This document shows positions 35,830 to 47,192 of a DNA stretch of 64,000 nucleotides, one piece after another; positions within the stretch are counted from its first letter, which is position 1, and each line of letters opens with the position of its first letter. The notes under the pieces are model-generated. The model saw only the letters and a list, made by a program, of their open reading frames with translations, ran no database searches and had not been told where the DNA came from. The position numbers and the translations under genes are program-made. This DNA is from Paramyrothecium sp. XJ0827 (taxonomy: Eukaryota; Ascomycota; Sordariomycetes; Hypocreales; Stachybotryaceae): assembly GCA_020881915.1 (NCBI GenBank), contig JAJFPB010000010.1, positions 1,488,001 to 1,552,000 of the forward strand, in the 5' to 3' direction.

Positions 35830-38423
35830 AAGTATTTTCGTCAATCGGCGGTTTGTGCGAGCGATCCCTTTATGGTTTGAGTGACTCTAGTTGGAGAGAA
35901 GCGTCCAGTAGCCTGTCTTTAATAACAAGCTACTGCATGCTTGCGAATTTCATCCATCGGGAGGAGACTGGGCGAGGATGAGTTTCACACGACACCCCTC
36001 TACCGCCTCCTATTTTTTCTTTATCGGTGTTCCCCCTGAGATAGGGCGCTGGCGTCTTCTGGTCCGAGTCTGATTGGTGAGGAGCGGCATGCGCGCCCAT
36101 GGAGCGGCTGGAATCAGATGACGATCTGTCCCTCTGGGGGGTCGGGGACTGGTGTTTAGCCCATGGGCATGGGAAGCGGGCCTACTGATTTGTGCGTATG
36201 AGCTGTTTAGGCGCTTGATTATGACGGGTTTCTCATTGGGACATGGCATATAATTTAGAGATCTTAAGAGAGCAAGAAATATAGCATGCAAGCCCCCCAC
36301 GTTGGTAGCGCCGGCCCGTGTTTTACATCTCATGGTGTTGCCCGAGAGACCGGTAGCCACTTGGGGTTACAATCTGCAAAAGGTGATTGGCGGGCATTCT
36401 GAAAGGTCACGGACTTCTAGACGCCCGAGTCCTGACGTGTAAGAAGCATGAGAAGATCTTACAGAAACATGTTGGTGGACCAATGGGACAGGTGCCCAAT
36501 CCGCGCGAATATGGGCGAACATGGGTCGTAGCTTCACCAAGCGCCCATGGGCTGTTTGTCCAGAACCTTTACTAGATATACCTTAGGGAGGGTGAGCAGT
36601 GAAGAGAAGGGAGGGCGGTTGGCTGCGGCCAGACTCCTCCTTTTGCAAGCAAAGCTATTCTGGTGATTAAAGATTATTTGGAAAAAAGGGGGGGGGGGAA
36701 ATAACAGGAAAACTCGAGAGCCCGACAAGAATGATGCCTTGGGAGGGTTCAGCCGCCCGCTATTTCTAGCGATGTGCTATTTTATCCTTGCTGGGGCTGT
36801 TGGCAGAATGTAACTTATGGCTGACCATGTACCACACCACGCCCAGGCAGAGCCCAATCTGGTGGCTATCCCCCGCTGACCTTTAACTACCTTAGTACCT
36901 ACCTACCGCTTCACTGGGTACCTACCTACCTTAACTGGAGGTGACGTACGAGGGAAAGGTGAAAGCACAGGCCGCCCTTACTTATACTCCGATCAAGTGG
37001 CCTGAACTTTGGGAACCGGATCGCGTCGAAACGTGCCTCACCGCCGTGCAGTTCGTCCCATCACATCCAGTAACTTCTCGTCTGAAACGATCGCGACCCT
37101 TGCGAGCAGGCCGATACAACATGGGTTTGCCGCCGTGAGGGAGCGTATTGACGATTCGCCATTGGGTGACGGGCGGCATCCTCAGACGTCGTCACGTGCA
37201 TTCACACAAGACCGAACATGTCACTCCTTTCCTCTCACTGCCCGTCCCTCCAACTACCCAATCCCTGTCCAGCCGTGGTCGGCCTAGGCGCTGACCATCC
37301 CCGCCCCCCCAAACTGCGCGGCTAACCCACGGGAGGATGTGGTTGCAGAATGCATGCCTCGGGAGGGGGAGCGGGGAGCGGCTATGCCTGCAAACGCGCA
37401 ATTCACAGCCACTCGATGCGACCGCTAGGCAGGTTCTTGCAGAAAGACAAATGGCCTAGGGCCACTGGACGAGTGGCTGTCCGCCCATCGTTCGACAGCG
37501 GTCTCCGAAGGGCACCCCGAAATAGACAACCGATTTGCTGTCGAAAAACTAACCGCACGCGGCGCATGGTCGCCCTGCATGCACTCTCTATGGCCCCCCG
37601 CTGTGCCGCCGCTCGCCTGCGACCTCCCCCGGGATAGCTGCGCTCTCTATGGGAGAGTTGGGCGCCAAGCGGACGACCGGGACAAGGTTGGTTCTGGGAC
37701 GATGAACATCATCATGGGTATACCCGTATCGGGGAAGCGAATGGATTGGTGCAAGGGGGGGGAGGGGACAGCCGCCTTCAGAGTCATCGATGGGCGGCTC
37801 GGATGTGGCATTCACCATTTGCTGAGCCCCCCTCAAATCGACGATGTTCACGCTTCGTCTGTCCATCTTTAGAACGCGGCTCCTGCAAGAAAATGTTTCC
37901 GCTTACACCTGCTCCCCGGGCGAGCGGGTTGTTCTATCTTCATCCTTAATCCTGCTTCATTTCTTCCACACTTTTTTTTAATCTTTCTTCAGCGTGCGCC
38001 TCGCGGCATGCATGTTTGTGCCGTCTAATTCATCCAAGCAGAGCCTATGCTGCGCCTAGACGAACGCCTTTCCTATTCGTTTCCTTTGTTTGCTTTCCTA
38101 GCCTTGTGAGCCATGATGGGATGCTGGTCATCTCGAATACTCGGTTAGCCCTCTCCCATCCCTCCCCCTCCCAAGTGTATATATGGAAAAGCCCCCAACA
38201 CGTTGGCCACATCTTGCTGCTCGTGCCGCTGCTGCATGATACGTCCTACTATTTTCTGCTGGGAGATAATATGCGGTCCGGAAACAGAAGCAGATGGACC
38301 GGCTACTCCTGAAAACGTGCAACCTATCTACTCGACTTACCGTCCTGAAAAGCTGGAGCAGGCAGGAAACGGTTTCAGACTCATGGATACTGACCTCTGG
38401 CTCCTCAGATGCTTCACCATAGG
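35830..38423. other. 2.6-kb intergenic region before the CFEM gene
   Basis: It contains a G10 homopolymer near 36688 and a TACCTACC-rich patch at about 36886-36942, and otherwise promoter sequence for the CFEM gene. Open frames are short and overlap in several phases. No coding region is supported. Confidence 0.5.
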
Positions 38424-40942
38424 ATGGCCACGAACTGGTCCATCTTCGTCCTAATATGGTTCATCACACTTGTATGCGGTCAAGACATCGTACTGCCCGC
38501 CCTAAGGCGCGAGTTCACAGAGTTCATTCCCGGCTGCGCTCAGCAGTGCTTTCGTTCCTTCCTCGCGGTCAACTACGGGCTGAATCCCTGTGGCCGGCTA
38601 CCATCTCTGGAATGTCTGTGTCGACGATCGGGGGCTTCAGGCTTCACTGTAAGCGAAGGAGCCCTGCAGTGCATTGCTGCTGAGAGGACCCTCGGATCTT
38701 GCTCAATAGTGGAGGCCAGTGGTAAGCTTATGAGAATAGAAGCCTTCGTAAACTTTCAGACTGACCTGTGAGCAGATTCGGTTATTCGGCAAGCACTACA
38801 AATATGTGACAGTGTCGAAGATGCTGTTCAGCCTACACATACCGTCATCACGGCGACGGTCGTGCTGCCTCCTTCTGGTAGCGGCCCTGTCACCGTCCCC
38901 CCTCTTGAGACCAGCACCCGGACGCCGAGATCAAGCGCTTTCACTTCGACCAGCAGCACTCCTTTGACCTCTTCTACTTCTGCTACGTCTTCAACCGTCA
39001 CTTCTCGCTCTCAGACGTCCCGCGTTACTTCGAGTTTTACCACGGCTATCCGGTCTTCTTCGACCGCCACACAGTCAACGACCGAAGCACCCCCTTTGCC
39101 GCCTCCAGCCGGGGGAGATAGCGACAATGCCGAGAGCAAGCCATCGCTGAACACACCGCAAGTGGTGGGAATTGCACTTGGTGTGGCTGCGGCTGTTGCC
39201 TTTGCCATTGGGGCCATCTTTTTGGCGCGGTACTACCGGAAGAAGAGGTATCCCGATTTAAAGACTGGATTCTTTCCGCCACGGGACACCTGGGGCTACA
39301 ATGTCGAGAAGGGCCCGGGCAATAGTTCGCAAACCTGGCTCGCTCGACAGACAGCGACAGAGTCATCTCCGGACCCAGTTCCTCAAATTCCTCCCGCATA
39401 TATGCGCCAAACATGGAGGCCGAGCGGCCCCCACACTTCGAGCCCTGCATCGTCGCAGCGGCGCACCACGAACCAAACTCCACCTACGAGGCGCACATCT
39501 AGGCTGCTTCCCGCGAAGCCTGTCCTTGCGCTGGCCGTCCCCAAGCAGAGCCCCTCGACATCCAGCCCAGGAAGCCAGCCAAAGACTTCGCCCCCCCGAA
39601 AATCTCCGGGCCGACAGACGCCCGGAAAGCCATCGCCCGCAAGATACTCACCCGCCAGACCATCGCCACCATCAAAAGAACCCCTACCGACAAAGCCTCC
39701 ACCTGCTGCGGTCTCCAGCAGATCTCGACCTCCCGGCCAGCTCAAACTAAAAATCCCGAAACTGGATAACCCTCTGCCACCACTTCCACTTGCTCAAAAT
39801 CGGCCCGAGAGCACAATGACTGAATTTGAGGAGGATGGCCGCACATCCATGTCGCCCAATGGTCAAATTTGGAGACCGCCCTCCGTAGGACCGTTGTCCG
39901 CAACGACGTACTATGTCGCCGACAAGAACGGCAATTGGGTCCTCGGCGGACCAAAAAGTGCCTCTCACGTAGCTGAGCTGGACGGATCTCCTGCAGAGCA
40001 GCCCAAGTCTGGGACTAGCTTTACAAGACCACATCTCCCTCGATCTAAATCCAGCCAGCAAACCTCCGGGACGTCTGAAACATCGTCTAAGTCGGTGGCA
40101 CAACAATCATTGGCCCCAGCTGCGGAAATCAAGTCGGCAGTGGAGATGGCTCGCCCACCCTTAAACCCTATTCCTGCCAACACCAATGCCCGCCGTCCAT
40201 CAATATCGACAAAACAGGACCCGTGGCGCCTGTCTCGCCGGCAGTCATCATCGCGGACGTTTGGCAGACCAAGGGCGGCCTCTACTGACAGTGGGGTTAC
40301 CACCATCTGCACATCGCCAGATGACTCCAACAGCATGGAGCTCCCAATGCCTACACCCCTGGTTCCTCCCCTGCCCAAACAGCCTGTCTATCTCTCTCCT
40401 GTCGTCGAGTCGCCAAAGTCAACAGCCCAGAACAAGGCTCCCGAGACCAACCCAAGCGACGCAGTGCGCCATAAAGACGTCGCAGCCGGCAGGAACTTGA
40501 ACATCCTACCTCCGAACAAACGTAACCTTTTGTACTCCCCCCCTGGCCAGCCGAGCCCTACGCTCGGTATAATGCAGCCGGGCCGGAATACCAGCACATC
40601 CTCTGGCCCTTGGAGGCCAGGAAGACCTCCCATGCCGAATCCAGGCTTGGTTAGGACGGGTTCTCCGACTATGAGGGTTGTAAGAGCATCTCCCGAGGTT
40701 GATGACCGTACGCAGCTCCCGTCCGTCAGACCGAGCCGTGCCCAGCAGCAACATCCTCAACAAGAACCACAGCGACAGCAGCAGCGGCAAAATCAACCGC
40801 AACAGCCCTTGCCTTATCGAGGACAGCCTTCCAACCGAGGGCCTCACCCCCTCAGCAAGGCATCTGGCGTCCCATCACCTCTTCGCATTGGCTATCAGCC
40901 ACGCCCATCGCAGCGACGAGAAGCTCCCACTTCAAACCCCCT

Positions 40943-40985
<43 letters not shown>

Positions 40986-41288
40986 CAACGAGTTCAGCCA
41001 CCGCCGCCGACCGCCGAGCTTCGCTCACCTACATCTGAGCGAACAGCTTCCACAGGCTCCTCTCTCCTCGCCAAACGGGTGGGCTCGGACCGCGCGGCCG
41101 ACATGGCCATGCCCACCTTTACTCACCCCTCCGCGGCTCACCACTGGCACCGTGATGCCGTTAACCCTCCGCCCGGTGTTATTCCTATGACGCCAAAGCT
41201 CCCTGGCGATCTACCTGCCACGCCGACGTGGGTGCCGCGGCTGACGCCCTCGCGGCGTGGAGATGACTTATTCCTCAACGTACAATGA
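38424..41288 (+). CDS. CFEM-domain single-pass membrane protein with long cytoplasmic tail
   Basis: Two exons, 38424-38721 and 38776-41288, across a 54-bp phase-1 intron, giving 936 residues. A Met five codons upstream (38409) is possible, but MATNWSIFVLIWFITLVCGQ is a clean signal peptide. The CFEM domain (~25-112) has eight cysteines in the expected order (PGCAQQC, NPCG, LECLC, ALQC, GSC, then ICD encoded just after the intron). A Ser/Thr-rich, probably O-glycosylated stalk follows, then one membrane helix (VVGIALGVAAAVAFAIGAIF) with a basic stop-transfer (RYYRKKR). The ~680-residue tail is Pro/Ser-rich with a 13-Gln tract. CFEM proteins serve in haem/iron capture, adhesion or surface sensing (Pth11-like receptors also use CFEM). 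The single-pass topology with a large tail suggests a wall sensor rather than a haemophore. Confidence 0.88.
40944..40982 (+). repeat. (CAG)13 microsatellite coding poly-Gln
   Basis: Thirteen uninterrupted CAG codons lie within the cytoplasmic tail of the CFEM protein. A pure trinucleotide tract is prone to length change while keeping frame. Confidence 0.97.
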
Positions 41289-41597
41289 ATGACAGGACGA
41301 ATATAATGGATATGGCTTTTATAGCACGGATTTGCAGCATTACGGGGATCACATTCTTTGGATATACCATTTTCTTTTACTCATGTATCATTACATTACA
41401 CGGTCGTAGACTACCTGTAGACTACTTGCATAGCTGAGCAGGAGACCTACGGGCAAAACGGAGTTCGGTGATTAGGTAGCGGTTCAAGATGCAATTAATC
41501 GGCAATTCTAGGTTTATATGCCCTCCACCTCTGTGTCATGTGCATACTTCCTCCCCCTCCCTCGTCCTTCAACTTGTATGATGATGCAGAACCCCCG

Positions 41598-44500
41598 TCA
41601 TGTAGTGTTACGTGCAGAATATACCCCCGTTGTTCCGTCTTCATTGACTTCAGCAACGGTCTGACCCATGAAGCATTCCCGCTCAACAAATTGTGATGAC
41701 GGTGGCGATGGGGCACTCGATGCACCTGGACCCAGATTTTCCATTTCAATATCTTGTGTCGAGTCACTGTCCCGCGTACTTCGATGGGAGTGCCTTGAAG
41801 CCTTGTTCCGTCCACTTGCTTTGCGGAGCAACTCATGGGCATCTCTGCGAATCTCACTCATGTGATCATCAAGTGCCTCCAAGCCCTGATCCAAAGCTGC
41901 ACGATTTAGATGTGCGCTCTCATCTATCAGTTCATTCTGCTTCCGTATCTCCTGCCATCGGGTCATGCTACCTAGCTCTAGAAAATTCATGCGACGGAAT
42001 TTTCCCACAGGATGGCCGATCATGACAGGACGCCATGCCTTCTCCTCGTCAAGAATCGCCTGGGGATCGTCAGGCATAGACGCTCGTCTTGCCGCAGACG
42101 CGCGACGCGCTTCCACAATCTCATCCATTACGGCCGATCGCGATCTAGGTATAATTTGCACGTCCTTGAAGCGGACTAGAATGAGAAGTAACAGTGCTGT
42201 AAGGAAAAGAAAAATACCAGCAACTACACCAGTTGTGACCTGTTGGCCCAGTGTTCGACTGATCTGGCCACCGAGAGCTGTCGATCCAGCAGCCAGAATG
42301 AAAGCCAAGGAATGGGTGACGGCAAAACCTGCGGTCACTCGCGGATATGCCGAGTAATTCGTTCTCTTTTGATGCTTGCCAGTTGCGTCTCGAACCTTTC
42401 CAGTCATTCCTGGCAAAAGGTCTGACGTGTCAAACGTCTCCATGATCAAGCCATTGCATTCGGAAATTGCCAGACATGACAGAAAACCCATGCAGATTGC
42501 GAATAAAGTGGGAAGACCAACACTGAGGGGAGGGCCCGAGGAGACCGCAGTATAACATATGCCCGCCACCGGCAATAATGTTGTAAATATTGCGCGGCGT
42601 ACCAGGTGCGAGGACCATGTTGTTTTCCCTTCCAGTGTTAACCTGCTTGACTCCAGTTTTGCCTTCCGGTACCTGGAGAAAATATTGGCTTTCTGAAATG
42701 GAATTGCCAAGACAGCACCTAATGCAATACTTGCAACGTGAAGTCCGACATATGGAGATCGAAGACGGTAGAATCGGCTTGTTAGGGATCCAAGTAAGAC
42801 AATGATCAAGACAATTTGTGCATAAATCCAAGCCGTGTATAAGCCCATGACTGCGAAGCCTGGTTGGTGCAGCATCTCGCAAGAGAGACAGATGCCATGA
42901 TACATCTCCTGTCCCCACCATTTGGGACCAGTCTTGACCCGATGCATCATAACTTCACCCCGGGCAACTCTGCGAGAGACATCGGGGCCGGTCCTTACTT
43001 CCGCAAGTGACCGCCTGAAAGGGGATCGTCGAACCTCCGGTGATATGATGTTCAAGACAAGTATAGCAGCAATGAGTAAAATGCTGACATAGAATCCCCA
43101 AACGGGGGGTTGCTTGTCGATGATAGAAGCACCGACGAGGAAACCAACGCTGAGGGATCCAATCCAACACCATGTCCATATCCCAAGCCAAACTCCCATA
43201 CCGCCACCGTGCCGTCTCGCATCGAACTCATCGACAATCTCCTGATGAGGGTTCCTACTCATCAGAGAGGCTCCAAATAAGTCGGTTAGCGTAGAGTGGA
43301 AATTCATGCTCGCAACACCTAGTGATACGCCCATCAAGCCCCGCGACACAAGCAAAAGAGCTCTCCACCATTCAGTGTTGGTCAGACGTTGAGAATTGAT
43401 CGAGATAGCCTGGAGAAATAGCAAAGGCATCGCTAAACCCAGGCCAGACAATACGTATGGCTTTTGGCCATGAAGTAGTGGTAATGGCCACAGGAAAAAC
43501 GCAGGCAGTGCTAGGCCTGCAAAGCAGCCAGTATTTCCATGAATGGCGATTCGATGGGTGTCAATGATGTAGTATTGAATAGAAGGCACCAATCCAGCAT
43601 AAATTCCGAGTACGATTCCCACAGCAGCTGTGCTGATACAGGCGACGGAAGCAACGAATCTTTTGCGATGGGAAGACTAGTCCCTTGCAATCGGCTGCCT
43701 TTTATGAGACCTTGCAAGGCTAAACCCCGAGACATCTCTTAGACTGACATGAGATCTTCCTCGAAGACTGATGCCATGCTCATGACGTGAAGGCCGTCCT
43801 GAGATATCTTGGGCTGGGAGGCCACCATCTCGGATGCCGCGAGCTCTCAACTGTGAATGCTGACCAATAGCACCAAGAGAGCTTGGAGTTTTCGCGTGCT
43901 GGGTAGCAGGGTAAGAACTGAAATCTACGAATTCAGTTGTACTGGAGGTCAAGTTCCGCAGATGAGTGCTTCTATACTTGCCAAGGGCCGCATCCTTTGC
44001 GTTTGCTAAGTCCATGCAATCTGGTTGTCTACCAAGAAGCGGACCAGTATACTGAGATTTGGCCTTGCTCGAATGCCTCTCAGGAATTTGAATAGCAAGA
44101 CGGGCTGGGACTTGCATAACCTCATGCCTGTGTTTAATCCAAGTTTCTTGGCCTCTATGTTGCCCACTTGCATTGCTTCTGAAGGCTTCATCAACTTCGC
44201 CAAAGATATGAGCTTCTGGATGGCGAGGTAGAGGCCCCTCGCAGACTTGGTGATAGCACCCTTCCTCCAAGCACTCATTTCTCAAGTGCAAATCGAGTAG
44301 TTCATCCGAGGACTCCAAACAGCGATGTACCTCTGGGGGTTCGTCTTGCCACCTGTTGAGGCTGATATCCCTAGCTTTCTGAGGGCCGTGATCAGCAAAT
44401 GTGCGATCGTTATCTACCGGAGAGGAAGGGTAGGAAGCATCAATAACCTCGGCTGCAAGATCAAGAACCTCATTAAAAAGGGATTCCAAATCGCAAACTG

Positions 44501-47192
44501 CTCGCTTGAAGGTTTGATTATCTAACTCAGGATTCGATCTGGTAGACAGTGGAGGATTTTGGACGGGTTGCTTGGCCAATTTTGTATTTGAGAAAATAGG
44601 TTCAGATGGCCTTCTTGGATACTGTTGGTGCGGAAACTCAGCTTTTCCCTTAGTTGGCAACCTGGTGAGGCTACATTTGTAGCCATTACGTCTGCTAAAG
44701 AAATTCCGAAGCCATTTCGCTGTACTCTTGTAGTCGTTGAACGACCGATCTGGTGTTGACGAGTATTCAGAAGAGGTACTCCTCCGGGTTGCTCCCCAGC
44801 CATGCTCCAGGGCTTGTATTGGTTCGGCATTGCTTTGAGTCGAGTGGTCTAGAAGTAGGGCACACTCATCGATGATGCGATGGTCATGGCATCTAGGGTT
44901 GGGCATCTTTGAATGATCAGAGCTGTCTGGCGTTCTCTGCGATGGCTGGTGCGACATTTGCTTAGGTATGGGGTCTGAGATCGCAACGGAAGGCACTTGT
45001 AGCCGTAAACTTGTTGACTGTTGACCTTGTTTCCTAGGCAAAACTTCATAGCCTCGTCCATTATTATGCGGAATCGTGCTTGAATCCGGCGCTGTTGGTG
45101 TATCGGGACCAAGCTTAGGGCCGCTGAAAAAAGCAAGAGAAGGTTTGCCTGCGCATAGTTTGTGTGAACATCTGCTGCACTGTTCTATCTCATGCTGAGA
45201 ATTTCCGGTATAACTAGGATACTGGACGCAGCTTGATTGTTCATGGAAACCAGGACAAGGTAATACTGGGTATACCGCGTCGCGATTCAAGCGATGCTCC
45301 TGAGCATTGGCATAGACTGGAACAACGGCGCATCCCGACATTGAGTGTTTGTTTGCTAAGCCTTGAATTGATAGCATTTGGCAGTCTCGAATATCATGCC
45401 GGAAAGGGCCGGAATGAATTGGATACATCGAACACTGAGTAGTTTCGTGTTGTATACCTGTGCGGGCCACAGGTGTAATCGTATAATTTGGGAAGCCATG
45501 CTGGTCTGGGCCAGCGTAAACTGGATGGTTCGCGCACTGTGAATCGGGGTGTTTCACAGGTTGGGTTGGTTCAATGGGTGTGGAACAGTTCTCAATCCGA
45601 TGTTCTCTTAACCTTGTATAGGTAGGATCATTCATAGGTCGAGTGACTCCGCGCTGGCTGTTAGGATTGAGCAAAGAGCTGTTGACCTCTTGCGCAACAT
45701 GGTGCAGTCCAGGTGACTGGTATGTCATCGTACTATCAAATCCCCTTGGATGTCGTTCTAGGCTTCCAATAGTGTCAGGTTTGGCTTCTTGCGTTTGCTT
45801 GCCAGAAAACACTTTGCCGCTCTCCTGGTGCCTATAATGGGTGGGACCACTGAACCCGGCTTGAGCTGTTTGTCGAGCCCATTCGTTTGGGTTAGGCACT
45901 GCAGGATCACCACTCCGAGTTCCTCGTATCGAGATGTCGCCCATATAACCCTCTGGCAACTTTCTCCCCACCACAGAATGAGGGTTATCAACTGTTGGCC
46001 AAGGTCTCCGGCTCGCTTCTGCCAATTCGTCGAGGTATGGGGCGTGGAAGTTATCTGGTTGCATAATATCTCGAGTGTGTTCCCTGCCGTGCTCATAAAA
46101 CCAAGAGAAGCTTGATTGATCCCTGATTTCATTACTATTGTTTCCTTTCGCAAAATCTGGAAGGGCCGCATGCGGATAGCCCCTCAAGTTTTGTAGTTCA
46201 TGCAGCGACGTTGCGTAGTGACTGCTACCTCGAAGGAGGCCTTCTTGAAACGGGAGCATTGTCTCTGCCATCTGGGAAGTGCCATCGGATGGGGTCAAGG
46301 GCCTGGTGACATTGCTTCCAAAGTCCTCATTGTCCTGTGTATGGCCATTTTGAGCCGCCGAGTTATGCTTACCTGTGGAGGATTCATCCTCCTCATCGTC
46401 CACAACATTCAGATGTTGCTCTGCTAACATGAATTCAAGGTTGGGGTCAAATGGGGATACTTTTGGCCGGTACTAGCGAGGGTTGGACTGCGAAGACTGC
46501 GAAAGTTCATCTTGCATGCCTAGAGGCGACAAAGACTCCGCAATAGCTTTGTCATCGCTAGGAACTGCCTTTTCACTGGCATTGTGAGACTCCCACTTCA
46601 TGGTATCGATCCGTACTAGCGTATTGTCCTTTTGAAGCGGCGGAGCAGATCTCTTTGAAATCGGCCACATGAGTTGGTCTTCGGAAGACTCCACAGGTGT
46701 GTGTAAGCTTAAAGTAGAAACAGCAGGGTTCTTGCTCGTAGACATGAAAGCGCTCGTTGAGCTGCGTTCGATTAGAGGGGCAATGAGGCCTGTTCCATTT
46801 CTCTCCACCAATAGCACAGGCGGAGGAGTTTGAGGAAGTGCCAATGACTGTCTAGACGAAGCGGATTGTCGGTTTTCATCTTCGGAGACGGGCTTGGGGT
46901 CTGCAGCTGCATGGGTACGTGGTAAGGACGAGCGGCTCAGTACTGGAGGGATCGGTGAAGTCCGATCAACGATGATCGGGCCACTGGCAGACGTCTTGAG
47001 GAGATGGTGATGACGAACGTTGTTGTTTGGTTCCGAAGAAAATGGGTAAGGCTTCATATCTTCGTCGTCTCGTAATTTAGCAAAGGATGGCCGAGTACTC
47101 GGCGCCGGTGTTCGATCAAAGTCCCCAACATCCATGTTATCGCAGTCTACAGGCTCTAGGGCTTGCGTGTAGCTATGTAATGTTGCAAACAT
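41598..47192 (-). CDS. Giant MFS transporter gene, one frame interrupted by two in-frame UAG codons
   Basis: From the ATG at 47192 (first AUG of the transcript side, GCCATG context) to TGA at 41598-41600 the same minus-strand frame runs 1,865 codons with only two interruptions, UAG at codon 240 (46473-46475) and codon 1172 (43677-43679). Codons 1-1171 are Ser/Pro/His-rich and disordered, with Cys/His-containing degenerate repeats (CSMYPIHSGPFRHDIRDC style). From ~1177 comes a polytopic MFS domain of about 12 helices: RKRFVASVACISTAAVGIV, RHGGGMGVWLGIWTWCWIG, SPEVRRSPFRRSLAEVRTG, FDTSDLLPGMTGKVRD. A cytoplasmic acidic/basic tail ends it. Fungal relatives, often labelled polyamine or multidrug MFS, have the same disordered head fused to the MFS core, so both sides belong together. 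Without recoding only a 239-residue fragment would be made. No frameshift or UAA/UGA occurs. A 5'-UTR intron (about 47281-47330) is plausible. Confidence 0.72.
43677..43679 (-). other. In-frame UAG (codon 1172), candidate recoded Trp
   Basis: The frame reads PIARD-UAG-SSHRKRFVAS. From memory, relatives have Trp at this place (PIARDW before the first helix). The transcript can fold as UUGC/GCAA outer stem, AA/AUC internal loop, GGGA/UCCC inner stem and a 7-nt loop CUAGUCU, so the A lies in the loop with U before and G after it. Confidence 0.6.
46473..46475 (-). other. In-frame UAG (codon 240), candidate recoded Trp
   Basis: The frame reads SQSNPR-UAG-YRPKVSPFDPNLEF and continues open on both sides. 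The local sequence CUAGU is shared with the other site. Only a weak 3-bp stem (UCG/CGG) flanks a 7-nt loop CUAGUAC here. Confidence 0.5.

Noticed and set aside
43600..43720. An intron removing the UAG at 43677
   Set aside because: Available GT donors nearby (for example CAAGGTCTCA) are poor, no CTAAC-like branch site is placed correctly, and the smallest candidates are too short or delete the start of the first membrane helix. The unspliced frame is continuous on both sides.
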